In this document: piece after piece, positions 49,283 to 58,561 of the stretch
How the letters are laid out: every line of letters begins with the position of its first letter
Position numbering within the stretch: position 1 is the first letter of the stretch
Origin: COE1 sp949066965
Lineage (GTDB): Bacteria; Bacillota; Clostridia; Lachnospirales; Lachnospiraceae
Length of the DNA stretch: 64,000 nucleotides
Assembly: GCA_949066965.1 (NCBI GenBank)
Contig: CARTDA010000018.1
Location: forward strand, 6,353 to 70,352
Reading direction: 5' to 3'
The notes under the pieces: generated by a model
What the model was told of the DNA's origin: nothing
Database searches by the model: none
What the model saw: only the letters and a program-made list of their open reading frames with translations
Position numbers and translations under genes: made by a program

Positions 49283-50104
49283 TTACCAGCTCCGAATCAT
49301 CCTGATTTCCCTTGCATAGCCTTCATCATCATTCGGCGTCTCAAGGATAAAGGGCTTGTCTGCCAGAAGGGGATGTTTTGTGACAGCGCGCATCGCCTCC
49401 GCACCAATTTCCCCCTCCCCTATTTTCTGATGCCTGTCCTTGTGGGAGCCAAGCACATTCATACTGTCATTAAAATGAACTGCCTTTAGTTTATCGATAC
49501 CAATAATATTGTCAAATTCCTTCAAAACGCCATCCAGGTTTCCGACAATGTCATATCCGCCATCCCAGACATGGCAGGTATCAAAACATACGCCCACTTT
49601 TTCTTTCAGCGTGACGAGATCCAGAATCGCCCGCAGTTCTTCAAAGCTCCTTCCGACCTCCGAACCCTTTCCCGCCATTGTCTCAAGCAGGACAGTCGTA
49701 CTGTGCTCCGGCTTCAGGGCACAGTTTATCGCATCCGCTATCATTGGGATTGCCGCCTCGGTTCCCTGCCCTACATGGGAGCCTGGATGGAAATTGTAAT
49801 AATTCCCCGGCAGATACTCCATGCGTTCCAGGTCATCCGCAAGTACTTCCCTTGAAAAATTCCTGATATTTTCTTTCTCCGAACATACGTTCATTGTATA
49901 TGGCGCATGTGCCACCAAGATACCGAAATGATGTTCTTCCATCAGCTTGCGAAGCCGCAGCGCATCCTCCGGGTCAATTTCCTTCGCCGCCCCCCCTCTC
50001 GGATTTCTTGTAAAAAAGGCAAAGGTATTGGCATCCAGCTTCAGTGCCTCCTTCCCCATATGTTCAAATCCCTTTGTCGATGACAGATGGTTTCCTATAT
50101 ACAT
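49283..50104 (-). CDS. nfo: Deoxyribonuclease IV (apurinic endonuclease)
   Basis: A 273-residue base-excision-repair nuclease with the zinc-site segments: MYIGNHLSSTKGFEHM, VAHAPYTMN, FHPGSHVG, LLETMAGKGSEVG, CFDTCHVWDGGYD, HFNDSMNVLGSHKDRH, and LETPNDDEGY. All three metal-binding clusters are present. Confidence 0.94.
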   Translation of the reverse strand: MYIGNHLSSTKGFEHMGKEALKLDANTFAFFTRNPRGGAAKEIDPEDALRLRKLMEEHHFGILVAHAPYTMNVCSEKENIRNFSREVLADDLERMEYLPGNYYNFHPGSHVGQGTEAAIPMIADAINCALKPEHSTTVLLETMAGKGSEVGRSFEELRAILDLVTLKEKVGVCFDTCHVWDGGYDIVGNLDGVLKEFDNIIGIDKLKAVHFNDSMNVLGSHKDRHQKIGEGEIGAEAMRAVTKHPLLADKPFILETPNDDEGYAREIRMIRSW

Positions 50105-50149
50105 ACTTAATTCTTCCTTTCCATTTTATTTCAGTTCTCAAATAGTTCC

Positions 50150-51703
50150 TCAAACAAGCGGTGCAAATATCCGCATGATTCCATCTATGATACCATGTAT
50201 CAATCCATTATTTTCATCCTCTAATGTCCGTTCCCAGCTAGCCTCCATGGAGTCTGCAAAGTCCTTTTTTAAATCCAGAAGTAGAGACGCCTTATAAAAA
50301 AGCGCATTACACTCATAATGCAGATATAGACTGCGGTAGTCAAGATTGACCGTACCGACTGAACCAATGCAGTCATCGACAAGGCTTGCCTTCGCATGGA
50401 CGAAACCTGGTGTGTACTCAAAAATACGTACTCCTGCTTCCAAAAGCTCCCTATAATAACTCCGCGACATCCTGTAGACTGGTTTTTTATCGGGAATTCC
50501 AGGCATGACAATCCTGACGTCCACACCTCTCTTTGCCGCTCTCACAAACGCGTCACGCAGACCGTCCCCAAGAAGCAGATAGGGTGTATAAAACCATGCA
50601 TATTCTTTTGATTGACCAAGCAAGTCTATATACAGATTGTTGCTCGCTGCTTCTTCCCTGTTCGGTGAGTCATAATAAGGCTGTACATATCCATCAAAGT
50701 CATCCCTTTCTGTCACGCGCGTTTTATCAAAGTCACTGCCAATCAAATCCTTTGTGATTTTGTCCAGTGAGGATGCGTTCCAAAATTCTATGAACATATA
50801 TGCATAGCTTCTGATGGCATCCCCCGTTATCCGAAAACCGATATCTTTCCAATGTCCGAAAGGGTGTTCCTCATTGATGTATTCGTCGGCAAGGTTAATA
50901 CCCCCGCTAAATGCCACAATGCCGTCCACCACCATAATTTTGCGGTGGTCCCGGTTGTTTAATGCCCCGCTTAGGACAATCAGCGGATTAAACTTTTCAC
51001 ACTTAATTCCCTTTTTCAGGAGAGATGCCCTGTTTCTGGCAGAAAATGTGCCAATACTGCCGATATCATCATACAGCACCCTGATATCCACGCCCTCCTG
51101 TACCTTCTGTTCCATGACATTGACCATGGATTCCCACAGGACACCTTCCTGTACAATAAAGTACTCGATAAACACATACCGTTTTGCTTCTTTTAACGCG
51201 GACATCATCTGCTCAAACAAGCGCTCGCCTATCGGAAAATACACCGCAGTATCATTTCTTAAAACAGGAAAACCAGTAATTTTTTTGACATATGCAAAGG
51301 TCTGTGCAATCCTTTTGTCCTCCCGCCTTAGCAGTTCCAACGTCTCGGCATCGTCATTGAGTTCCAAAGGAATGCTGTCCGCAATCGACCTGATGCGCTG
51401 TTCAAGCGCCTTTCCTGTCCGTTTATTTCCGTAAAGCAGATACATCAGTGCGCCTGGCAGCGGTGCCACAAACATGACAAGAAGCCATAGCATCTTGTAC
51501 GCGCCCTCATCCCTTTTCGATATCAGAAAAAGGACAAACAGCGCCGACAGAACCGACAATACACTGTAAAAAAGCGTCGCAAACGGTGCAAGCCATTTCA
51601 TAATGGCAAATATAATGATAAACTGTAATGCAACTGCAGGCAATATTGAGAAAATCCTGCCTGTAACGATTCGTGTCACACTTGTCTTTTTTATTTTATG
51701 CAT
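50150..51703 (-). CDS. cls: Cardiolipin synthase (phospholipase D type)
   Basis: A 517-residue membrane enzyme making cardiolipin from phosphatidylglycerol. Two N-terminal helices (residues 20-60), PLDNF segment (a PLDc_N-like region), then two HKD motifs: NNRDHRKIMVVDGIVAFSGG and FVHAKASLVDDCIGSVGTVN. Confidence 0.92.
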   Translation of the reverse strand: MHKIKKTSVTRIVTGRIFSILPAVALQFIIIFAIMKWLAPFATLFYSVLSVLSALFVLFLISKRDEGAYKMLWLLVMFVAPLPGALMYLLYGNKRTGKALEQRIRSIADSIPLELNDDAETLELLRREDKRIAQTFAYVKKITGFPVLRNDTAVYFPIGERLFEQMMSALKEAKRYVFIEYFIVQEGVLWESMVNVMEQKVQEGVDIRVLYDDIGSIGTFSARNRASLLKKGIKCEKFNPLIVLSGALNNRDHRKIMVVDGIVAFSGGINLADEYINEEHPFGHWKDIGFRITGDAIRSYAYMFIEFWNASSLDKITKDLIGSDFDKTRVTERDDFDGYVQPYYDSPNREEAASNNLYIDLLGQSKEYAWFYTPYLLLGDGLRDAFVRAAKRGVDVRIVMPGIPDKKPVYRMSRSYYRELLEAGVRIFEYTPGFVHAKASLVDDCIGSVGTVNLDYRSLYLHYECNALFYKASLLLDLKKDFADSMEASWERTLEDENNGLIHGIIDGIMRIFAPLV

Positions 51704-51724
51704 CTGCTTCCTCCATTTCGGGCA

Positions 51725-52588
51725 TCAACCTTTATCTTTATGCAGGTTATCAATAAAATCCGTAAAATTGAATTCATCACTCTTATTTGCCTTGAATATA
51801 GTGCCGTAATTTCTTCCCTCCATAATCCGATGAATGACACGTACATCCCTACCATTGGCAATAACCATGTCTGCCCCCGAAAAGGTAGCAATTTTTGCCG
51901 CAATAAGCTTCGTTTCCATACCTCCCGTACCAACACTGCTCCCTGTCGTACCTTTTCCCATATGAACCAGCTCATCCGTGATGCTGTCAACACTTGATAT
52001 GAACTTCGCATCAGGATTCTGTCTGGGGTCGTCTGTATATAAACCGTCTATATCCGATAATAATATCAGCAAATCAGCCCCTGTCAGTGCCGTGACTATC
52101 GCGGAAAGTGTGTCATTGTCCCCTATGACATCCTCGACTTCAAACGTCGAAATGGTGTCATTTTCATTCACCACAGGTATGACTTCCATTGCAAGAAGCT
52201 CGTTGAACGTATTTTGCGCATTTCTCCTGTTTAAATCTGCTTCAATCGTATTTCTTGTCATCAATATCTGGGCTGCCTGATGACTGTATTCTGAAAAGAT
52301 TCTCTGGTATGTCGTCATCAGTCTTGCCTGTCCAATCGCCGCACACGCCTGTTTCTGCGCAATCGTGAGGGGCGGCTTTATGTGAAGTGACTTTCTGCCG
52401 CAGCCGATTGCCCCCGAGGTAACCAGAATGACATCCTTTCCCTGGTTTCTGATGTTACACAATTCCCTTACCAGAATATCCATTTTCGTGTAATCCAAGT
52501 CTCCGGTCTCCGGATGCTGCAGCGAGGAGGAACCAATCTTTACCACCACCCTTTTTTTATCCTTTAATTTTGCACGTAACTTTTCCAC
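51725..52588 (-). CDS. proB: Glutamate 5-kinase without PUA domain
   Basis: A 287-residue amino-acid kinase, first step of proline synthesis. VVVKIGSSSLQHPETG, LVTSGAIGCGRKSL, VNENDTISTFEVEDVIGDND and GTGGMETKLIAAKIATF are typical. GTG 52588 has GGAGGAAAAG upstream; no upstream ATG does. The protein ends about 80 residues before a usual PUA-containing ProB would, so only the kinase domain is present. Feedback control may differ. Confidence 0.9.
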   Translation of the reverse strand: MEKLRAKLKDKKRVVVKIGSSSLQHPETGDLDYTKMDILVRELCNIRNQGKDVILVTSGAIGCGRKSLHIKPPLTIAQKQACAAIGQARLMTTYQRIFSEYSHQAAQILMTRNTIEADLNRRNAQNTFNELLAMEVIPVVNENDTISTFEVEDVIGDNDTLSAIVTALTGADLLILLSDIDGLYTDDPRQNPDAKFISSVDSITDELVHMGKGTTGSSVGTGGMETKLIAAKIATFSGADMVIANGRDVRVIHRIMEGRNYGTIFKANKSDEFNFTDFIDNLHKDKG

Positions 52589-52646
52589 CGTCTTTTCCTC
52601 CGTATTTTTACTATATAACAACTTAAATTCTATTTTAATTCTATTT

Positions 52647-54305
52647 TTACAATAAGTCCAGCTTAATTGGTTTATATGTTCCTGCAATTGTTTCCGCAAT
52701 CAGAATCCCATCCATCGCCGCTGAAGTGATTCCTCCTGCATATCCTGCACCTTCGCCGCATGGATACAGACCTTTTACTGCCGGGCACTGCAAATTTTCA
52801 TCCCTGTGAATCCGCACCGGAGATGATGTCCGGCTCTCTATTCCGGAAAGAATTGCCTGGTTCCCTGCAAATCCGGGTATTGTCCTGTCAAACTGTTCCA
52901 TCCCTTCCATAAATGCTTTTTCACATTCCTCCGGTAGCAGTCCCCTGATATTTGTCATCGTGTACGCTCCCTTGATACACGGCTCGTCATGCTCCGTGGT
53001 ATCGCGTCCAGCAGACGAGACATTTTTCCGGAAGTCGCTGTAATATTGTGCAGGCACTTTACCGTGCCCAAGCGCAAATGCCTTTCTCTCAAGCTGTCTT
53101 TGGAACGCCACGCCCGCCAGCGGTCCGTCCGCTCCATAATCCTCCGGAAATACCTGCACAATAATCGCACTGTTTGCCTTACCGCTCCCCCTGTCGGAAT
53201 AGCTCATGCCATTTACAGCAAGGCAGTCGGGTTCACTCGATGCATTCACCACATATCCGCCCGGGCACATGCAGAATGAATAAACCCCGCGCCCCACAGC
53301 TGTCTGTGCCGTGAGCTTATATGGCGCTGCCGGAAGTGCATTTGCGTGTTCCCTGCCATACATACATTCATTGATAAGCCTTTGCGGATGCTCCACCCGC
53401 ATTCCAACGGCAAATGCCTTCGCCTCCATTGGTATATGAATTGAGTCAAGATAGGCAAACGTATCTCTGGCGCTGTGTCCAATCGCCAGTACCGCCTGTG
53501 TTGTCTTTATGTACTCCCTGTCATTCACAATCACCGCGTTTAACACACCGTTGTCCGTCCCTAATCCTGTAACCTTTGCCCCGAACCTGACTGTTCCGCC
53601 GTGATCAATGATATATTTGCGCATCCCTGACACGACATTTTTCAGGATATCCGTACCAATATGCGGCTTGTTTTCGTATAAAATCTGCTCCGGCGCGCCA
53701 AATTCCACAAAAATCCGCAGCACCTCTTTGTTTCTGCCATTTCGGTCTTTTACGAGCGTATTTAATTTTCCATCCGAAAAGGTTCCCGCACCACCCTCAC
53801 CAAACTGAACATTCGATTCGGGATTCAGGATACCCCCATTCCAGAATGCCTCCACATCCCTTGTCCTTGTATCCACATCATATCCCCGCTCCAGCAGTAT
53901 TGGCTGATACCCATGCTTTGCGAGCAGATATCCGCAGAATAACCCCGCAGGTCCCATACCAATAATAACAGGAGGCGCTTCCAGCACTTTTTCTCCTGAC
54001 ACGGCAAATGTGTAAGGTTTCTTCTCATAGCGGGAAATATTCTGGCTCTTGCAGCGCTTTATGACTTTTTCTTCCGCGTCCTTATTTTTGAGGCTGACGC
54101 CAAGCGTATAGACATGAAAAAGCTGTGGCTTTTTACGCGCGTCAATCGAATGTTTCAGAATGCAGATATCCGCAAGCTCCGATGCATTGACACCCAGTAA
54201 GCCTGCCGCCTTTTTGCGCAGCATTTCCCTGCTGTCGTTCCCCGCTCCCTGTTCCAAACCTTTTTCGAAACGTATTTGCATTTTCAGCTGATTTATTGTT
54301 ATCAT
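52647..54305 (-). CDS. FAD-dependent dehydrogenase (YtfP-like/DUF-type)
   Basis: A 552-residue flavoprotein: N-terminal domain with KSQNISRYEKKPYTFAVSG, FAD-binding GMGPAGLFCGYLLAKHGYQP, and C-terminal GLYPCGEGAGYAGGITSAAM-DG. It is common in Clostridia as an uncharacterised NAD(FAD)-dependent dehydrogenase. The ATG 54305 overlaps the upstream stop (ATGA). Confidence 0.8.
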   Translation of the reverse strand: MITINQLKMQIRFEKGLEQGAGNDSREMLRKKAAGLLGVNASELADICILKHSIDARKKPQLFHVYTLGVSLKNKDAEEKVIKRCKSQNISRYEKKPYTFAVSGEKVLEAPPVIIGMGPAGLFCGYLLAKHGYQPILLERGYDVDTRTRDVEAFWNGGILNPESNVQFGEGGAGTFSDGKLNTLVKDRNGRNKEVLRIFVEFGAPEQILYENKPHIGTDILKNVVSGMRKYIIDHGGTVRFGAKVTGLGTDNGVLNAVIVNDREYIKTTQAVLAIGHSARDTFAYLDSIHIPMEAKAFAVGMRVEHPQRLINECMYGREHANALPAAPYKLTAQTAVGRGVYSFCMCPGGYVVNASSEPDCLAVNGMSYSDRGSGKANSAIIVQVFPEDYGADGPLAGVAFQRQLERKAFALGHGKVPAQYYSDFRKNVSSAGRDTTEHDEPCIKGAYTMTNIRGLLPEECEKAFMEGMEQFDRTIPGFAGNQAILSGIESRTSSPVRIHRDENLQCPAVKGLYPCGEGAGYAGGITSAAMDGILIAETIAGTYKPIKLDLL

Positions 54306-55618
54306 TTCCAATCCTCTTTTTCAATCGCCCTGCCTGCCGCAGCAGCTCCGGCAATCGCACCTGTCGCCCATGCCCACTGAAGGTTATAGCCACCGCATAC
54401 GCCGTCACAATCGAGCAGTTCTCCGACAAGATACACATTCCTGCATTTCCGGGACGCAAAATTGTCATCTGTCTCTCCAAGCGGTACGCCGCCGCAGCAA
54501 ACCTGTGCATTTTCAAAAGCATTTGGCGCCGTGACGGTTACCCTGAAATCCCCAAGCATTTTCAGGCATTCACGGACTTTGCCTTCCCCTGCCTGACCTA
54601 CCGGCATACCGGCAGAAATTCCATTTCTTCTGCAGATAAGCGCCGCCACCTTTTTATGTACCAGACCAGACAGGAACTCCTCGACTGTCTTATCCTGAAA
54701 ATGTATTGTATACACATCTGCCAGATTGTCTATATAAGGAATAAAGTTTATCCCGACTTCACAGCCCCTGCCTTCAAAAAGCGCCCTTGATGCCAGTCTG
54801 CTGAACTGAAAAACCGGGATTCCCGATATCCCATAGTCTGTCAGCTGTAGCTCTCCCTCCTCACCAGCCGCAGGATTCCCATCAATGTAAAGCATAAGCC
54901 TGCTCTGCGCCCTCACGCCTGAAACTGCCTTAAAATAATCACCCTGGCATTTCAGCTGAACCAGCGCAGGAAGCGGCTCAATAATGCAATGTCCCAGCTT
55001 TTTTGCAAGTCTGTACCCGGAACCGTCTGAACCCGAAACCGGTGCTGCCTTTCCGCCTGTGGCAAGAATAAGCCGGTCATATCGCAACGCCTCTTTCTTC
55101 CTGGAAATGACTGCATTCTTTTTATTTTTTCCGCCAGCCTTATTCTGCTCCTGCTCTTGACGGATATATTGTATGACAGAAACAACTCCGTCTGTCTTAC
55201 CTGACACAACGGATGTCACCTCACAGTCCGTCCGTATCGTCACACCAAGTCTGGCACACGCACTCCGCAGAACATCCAGCACAATGGATGCCTGTTCTGA
55301 AACCGGATATACGCCCCCATCCCTTTTCTCTTTTGTATATAATCCAATCCGTTTAAAAAAGTCTCTTGTTTTCCGTGCATCAAACCTGGCAAGCGTGTCA
55401 TAAATTTTATTCAGGGAAGCTTCGTCGCTGCTGTAATATTTACCGTGCACATCCCCCATATTGGTAAGATTACACTTTCCGTTTCCCGTCATCAGTATTT
55501 TCTTTCCCACCCTGTCCTGGTGTTCAAGGACATTGACGTCTGCCCCGTTTTCTGCCGCAAAAATCGCTGCGGCAAGGCCGCTTGCCCCGCCTCCCACGAC
55601 TACAACCTTGTTTTCCAT
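54302..55618 (-). CDS. HI0933/BaiN-type flavoprotein
   Basis: A 438-residue FAD protein: VVVVGGGASGLAAAIFAAEN, NGKCNLTN, RYDRLILATGGKAAP and the terminal GELLDCDGVCGGYNLQWAWA-TGAIAG. This is the HI0933 family, which includes BaiN-like proteins. Starts ATG 55618. Cotranscribed with the FAD dehydrogenase. Confidence 0.88.
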   Translation of the reverse strand: MENKVVVVGGGASGLAAAIFAAENGADVNVLEHQDRVGKKILMTGNGKCNLTNMGDVHGKYYSSDEASLNKIYDTLARFDARKTRDFFKRIGLYTKEKRDGGVYPVSEQASIVLDVLRSACARLGVTIRTDCEVTSVVSGKTDGVVSVIQYIRQEQEQNKAGGKNKKNAVISRKKEALRYDRLILATGGKAAPVSGSDGSGYRLAKKLGHCIIEPLPALVQLKCQGDYFKAVSGVRAQSRLMLYIDGNPAAGEEGELQLTDYGISGIPVFQFSRLASRALFEGRGCEVGINFIPYIDNLADVYTIHFQDKTVEEFLSGLVHKKVAALICRRNGISAGMPVGQAGEGKVRECLKMLGDFRVTVTAPNAFENAQVCCGGVPLGETDDNFASRKCRNVYLVGELLDCDGVCGGYNLQWAWATGAIAGAAAAGRAIEKEDWK

Positions 55619-55651
55619 CACATCAATATCCTTTCGTATCAATGCAGCGCC

Positions 55652-56311
55652 TTAGCTGCTATATGATTCCAGAAAATGGTATACCTGTAATTCGGTATCC
55701 ATATATTTGCCTTCCTGTATTTGCTGCCGCACATCTGGCGGCAGGCTTTCCGGTTTTAATCCTGTCTTAAAATAGAGTGTCGTCTTGTCGTATTCATATA
55801 CGCGGATTTCCCCATCGACCTCCATAATGTAAAAACCAGACAGTTCCCTTGTAGTATCATATATCCGAAGTACCTTTATCTTATCCGCTGAGAAAAGCTC
55901 CAAATGCTGCGACTTGAACCCTTTCTCCTTTTCCTCAAGCGTAGGTACCAGACTGTCCTCCGCAAGAATGCGCTCAAGCTCCTCACGGTTCAAGCCAATA
56001 TATTTTGCAGGAAGCTTTTCTTCCAACATGGATACCGAGCCATCCTTTTTGTCAATGTCCTCGTAGATGCAGACTGTATCACATGTTGTGGTAACATTCA
56101 TTTTCTGGACTTCAAAACTATCTTCCGCCGACCTCCTGTTTCCCTTTTCATCACCGGAATCCGGATTGTCAAAGGTGTCATTCTGTGTGATGTCCTCCCC
56201 TTCGTTCGGAAACCCATCCATCGTATGGCGTTTCCACATCAGCGTTATCACCAGTGCCATAATCAGTATTAATATAAAAAATAAGCCAATCTTATATCTC
56301 TTCTCCATCAT
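55652..56311 (-). CDS. Membrane-anchored protein with BofC-C-like domain
   Basis: A 219-residue protein with one N-terminal TM helix (IGLFFILILIMALVITLMW), an acidic spacer, and a C-terminal domain of 120 residues ending SLPPDVRQQIQEGKYMDTEL-QVYHFLE. The end resembles the C-terminal half of BofC-like sporulation proteins. The match is by eye. Confidence 0.55.
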   Translation of the reverse strand: MMEKRYKIGLFFILILIMALVITLMWKRHTMDGFPNEGEDITQNDTFDNPDSGDEKGNRRSAEDSFEVQKMNVTTTCDTVCIYEDIDKKDGSVSMLEEKLPAKYIGLNREELERILAEDSLVPTLEEKEKGFKSQHLELFSADKIKVLRIYDTTRELSGFYIMEVDGEIRVYEYDKTTLYFKTGLKPESLPPDVRQQIQEGKYMDTELQVYHFLESYSS

Positions 56312-56401
56312 CAGCCTCCATTCCCCATGACCATTCCGGCATCTTTGATATAGTATCAGCTTATTTTCACTTTTTATTCGCCCGAGCTTCTTATTTCTAT
56401 A

Positions 56402-58033
56402 TTACATTAGTCGAAATCTCCTGGCAACTGCCAATATCGTCCTTCCACCTGGCATACTCCTTAAATCCTGTTCCGTGACCCCCTTCAATAAAATCAGTAC
56501 CACAAAATATACAACTACACCAATGATAATTCCCAGAAATACAGTGACCACATTTCCCAGAACCTTTGACAGCAGCATACTGATAAGCCCAATCACAATT
56601 CCCATCACAACAGAGGCGATTCCAGGTATGGCAAAGGTGCGCACCATTTCCTGATTATATTTGAAATATTTACGGATAGACAATGCATTCAGGATACATA
56701 CGACAACCGCAAACAGCGTATATGCATACACGACCGCATTGATTCCCATTCCCAGCTGAAGCGCCGCATACAAAAACACAACATGAATGACAAGCGAGAT
56801 GGCGGCATTCCGCACCGGAACCTGCATTCTGTTGATACCCTGAAGCACACCGTTTGTCAGCGTCGACATCGTATAGAATATTACAGAAACAGATCCAATT
56901 TGGAGCATGTTGACAGCCATATCAACCTCGCCCTTAAACAGCATGGTGACAATTGGTCTTGCAAGCACTGCCAGCCCAACCGCACTCGGAATTGCCACAA
57001 TCATTGTAAAGCGCATTGCCTGTCCGATTTTCTCACGCGCGCGGCCATACTCCTCACGCACCATCAGCTTGGTAAGCATCGGGACAATCGACGAACACAT
57101 TGCATTTGCAAGTGCAATCGGAACGTTTACCAGCACCTTATATTTTCCCGAATAAATACCCCAGATATCTGTCTTGACATCTTCCAGTCCCTTTTGTATC
57201 ATGACACTGCCAAATATATTGGCATCAATCACACCACTGATATTGTACACCGTGGTGCTTAACAAAACAGGAAAAATTGTCATCAGAATCATTCTGAAAA
57301 TCTGCGGATAACTGTCTGTCTTTCCGCCGGCATCATGCATAAAACGTTTTTTTGTTCCCGCCCTGTATACCGCAAAGACAAACCAGAGAAACAGCAGGCC
57401 AATTACCGCGCCAAGCACTGGACCAATCGATGCCCCCGCCGCGCCGTACGCCGGACCAAAATCTTCATTATGGAGTACTGCACCGACTTTTTCTCCATAT
57501 TGATATAGAAAATACGCACCCGCTATGCTACCTATTAAAACAAAAATCTGCTCTAATATCTGTGAAATGGCAGTCGGCATCATGGTTCCAAGCCCCTGGA
57601 AATATCCCCGGAACACACCCATGACCGAGACGAGAAGCAGTGCCGGTCCAAGTACTTTCAGCGACATTGCACTCATCGGTTCCTTCATCAGCGATGCCAG
57701 TAAATCTCCCAGAAATTCACAGATTAAGAAGGTTATCAATCCAACCGTGACAGCAAAAATCATGGCACACTGGAATGCCCTCTGTGCACTTTTATACTGT
57801 TTTTTTATCATCTTGGAAGACACAACCTTCGATACCGCAAGCGGCAGGCTGTAGCACGAAATAATCAGCATAATGGAATAGATCTCATATGCCACTGCAT
57901 AATATCCGTTTCCCTTATCCCCGATAATATGCTGCATAGGAAAACGTCTTGCTATCCCTATAATTCTGGAGAGAATCCCTGCCATGGCAAGAATGCTTCC
58001 CTGAACAATAAAATTCGATTTCTTTTTCTTCAT
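56402..58033 (-). CDS. spoVB: SpoVB/MurJ-like lipid flippase (MOP superfamily)
   Basis: A 543-residue membrane protein with about 14 TM helices, typical of SpoVB/YkvU/PST exporters: GILSRIIGIARRFPMQHIIG and FRGYFQGLGTMMPTAISQIL, plus NGVLQGINRMQVPVRNAAIS. SpoVB acts in spore cortex peptidoglycan export, but this family also includes vegetative flippases. ATG 58033 (MKKKKSNF). Confidence 0.85.
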   Translation of the reverse strand: MKKKKSNFIVQGSILAMAGILSRIIGIARRFPMQHIIGDKGNGYYAVAYEIYSIMLIISCYSLPLAVSKVVSSKMIKKQYKSAQRAFQCAMIFAVTVGLITFLICEFLGDLLASLMKEPMSAMSLKVLGPALLLVSVMGVFRGYFQGLGTMMPTAISQILEQIFVLIGSIAGAYFLYQYGEKVGAVLHNEDFGPAYGAAGASIGPVLGAVIGLLFLWFVFAVYRAGTKKRFMHDAGGKTDSYPQIFRMILMTIFPVLLSTTVYNISGVIDANIFGSVMIQKGLEDVKTDIWGIYSGKYKVLVNVPIALANAMCSSIVPMLTKLMVREEYGRAREKIGQAMRFTMIVAIPSAVGLAVLARPIVTMLFKGEVDMAVNMLQIGSVSVIFYTMSTLTNGVLQGINRMQVPVRNAAISLVIHVVFLYAALQLGMGINAVVYAYTLFAVVVCILNALSIRKYFKYNQEMVRTFAIPGIASVVMGIVIGLISMLLSKVLGNVVTVFLGIIIGVVVYFVVLILLKGVTEQDLRSMPGGRTILAVARRFRLM

Positions 58034-58057
58034 GATAACTGTTCTCCTCAGCACAAA

Positions 58058-58561
58058 TTACTCGGTTCTTGTTATGTCCAGCCTGTTTAGGATTTCCTCC
58101 TGTTTGTGCTCCATCTTCGCAGCCTCCCCGGCTTCCATATGGTCATATCCCATAAGATGCAGCATACTATGCGCCAGCAGAAAAGCATATTCGCGTCTGA
58201 CAGAATGCCCATATTCCTCTGCCTGTTCATATACCTTGTCCACAGATATCACAATATCCCCCAGATACAACTCACCGCTCTCAGGGTCAAAGTAATCCGC
58301 CTCAGACTCCTCGATTCCGGTAAAATCAGACGGGGTATCATAATCCACATTGGGAAATGATAACACATCCGTCGGCCGTTCTATCCCCCGAAACTGGCTG
58401 TTCAGGGTACAAATCCCCTCATTGTCCGTCAGAAGCACATTTACAGTTACCTCATAGGGACACTTCTCATATTCCAAAGTCTCCCCAATCACCTTCCCTG
58501 CAAGCTCCTCCGCATCAAACGGAAGCTCCCGTTTCGTCTCACTCTCTACGCAAAAAGTCAT
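58058..58561 (-). CDS. ybeY: Endoribonuclease YbeY (rRNA maturation factor)
   Basis: A 167-residue metalloprotein. Zinc-site HSMLHLMGYDHM within LAHSMLHLMGYDHMEAGE is intact, though the first family histidine is in the same LLAHSMLHLMGYDH block. FRGIERPTDVLSFP is the other signature. Neighbouring phoH and pgpH-like genes match the normal order. Confidence 0.92.
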   Translation of the reverse strand: MTFCVESETKRELPFDAEELAGKVIGETLEYEKCPYEVTVNVLLTDNEGICTLNSQFRGIERPTDVLSFPNVDYDTPSDFTGIEESEADYFDPESGELYLGDIVISVDKVYEQAEEYGHSVRREYAFLLAHSMLHLMGYDHMEAGEAAKMEHKQEEILNRLDITRTE

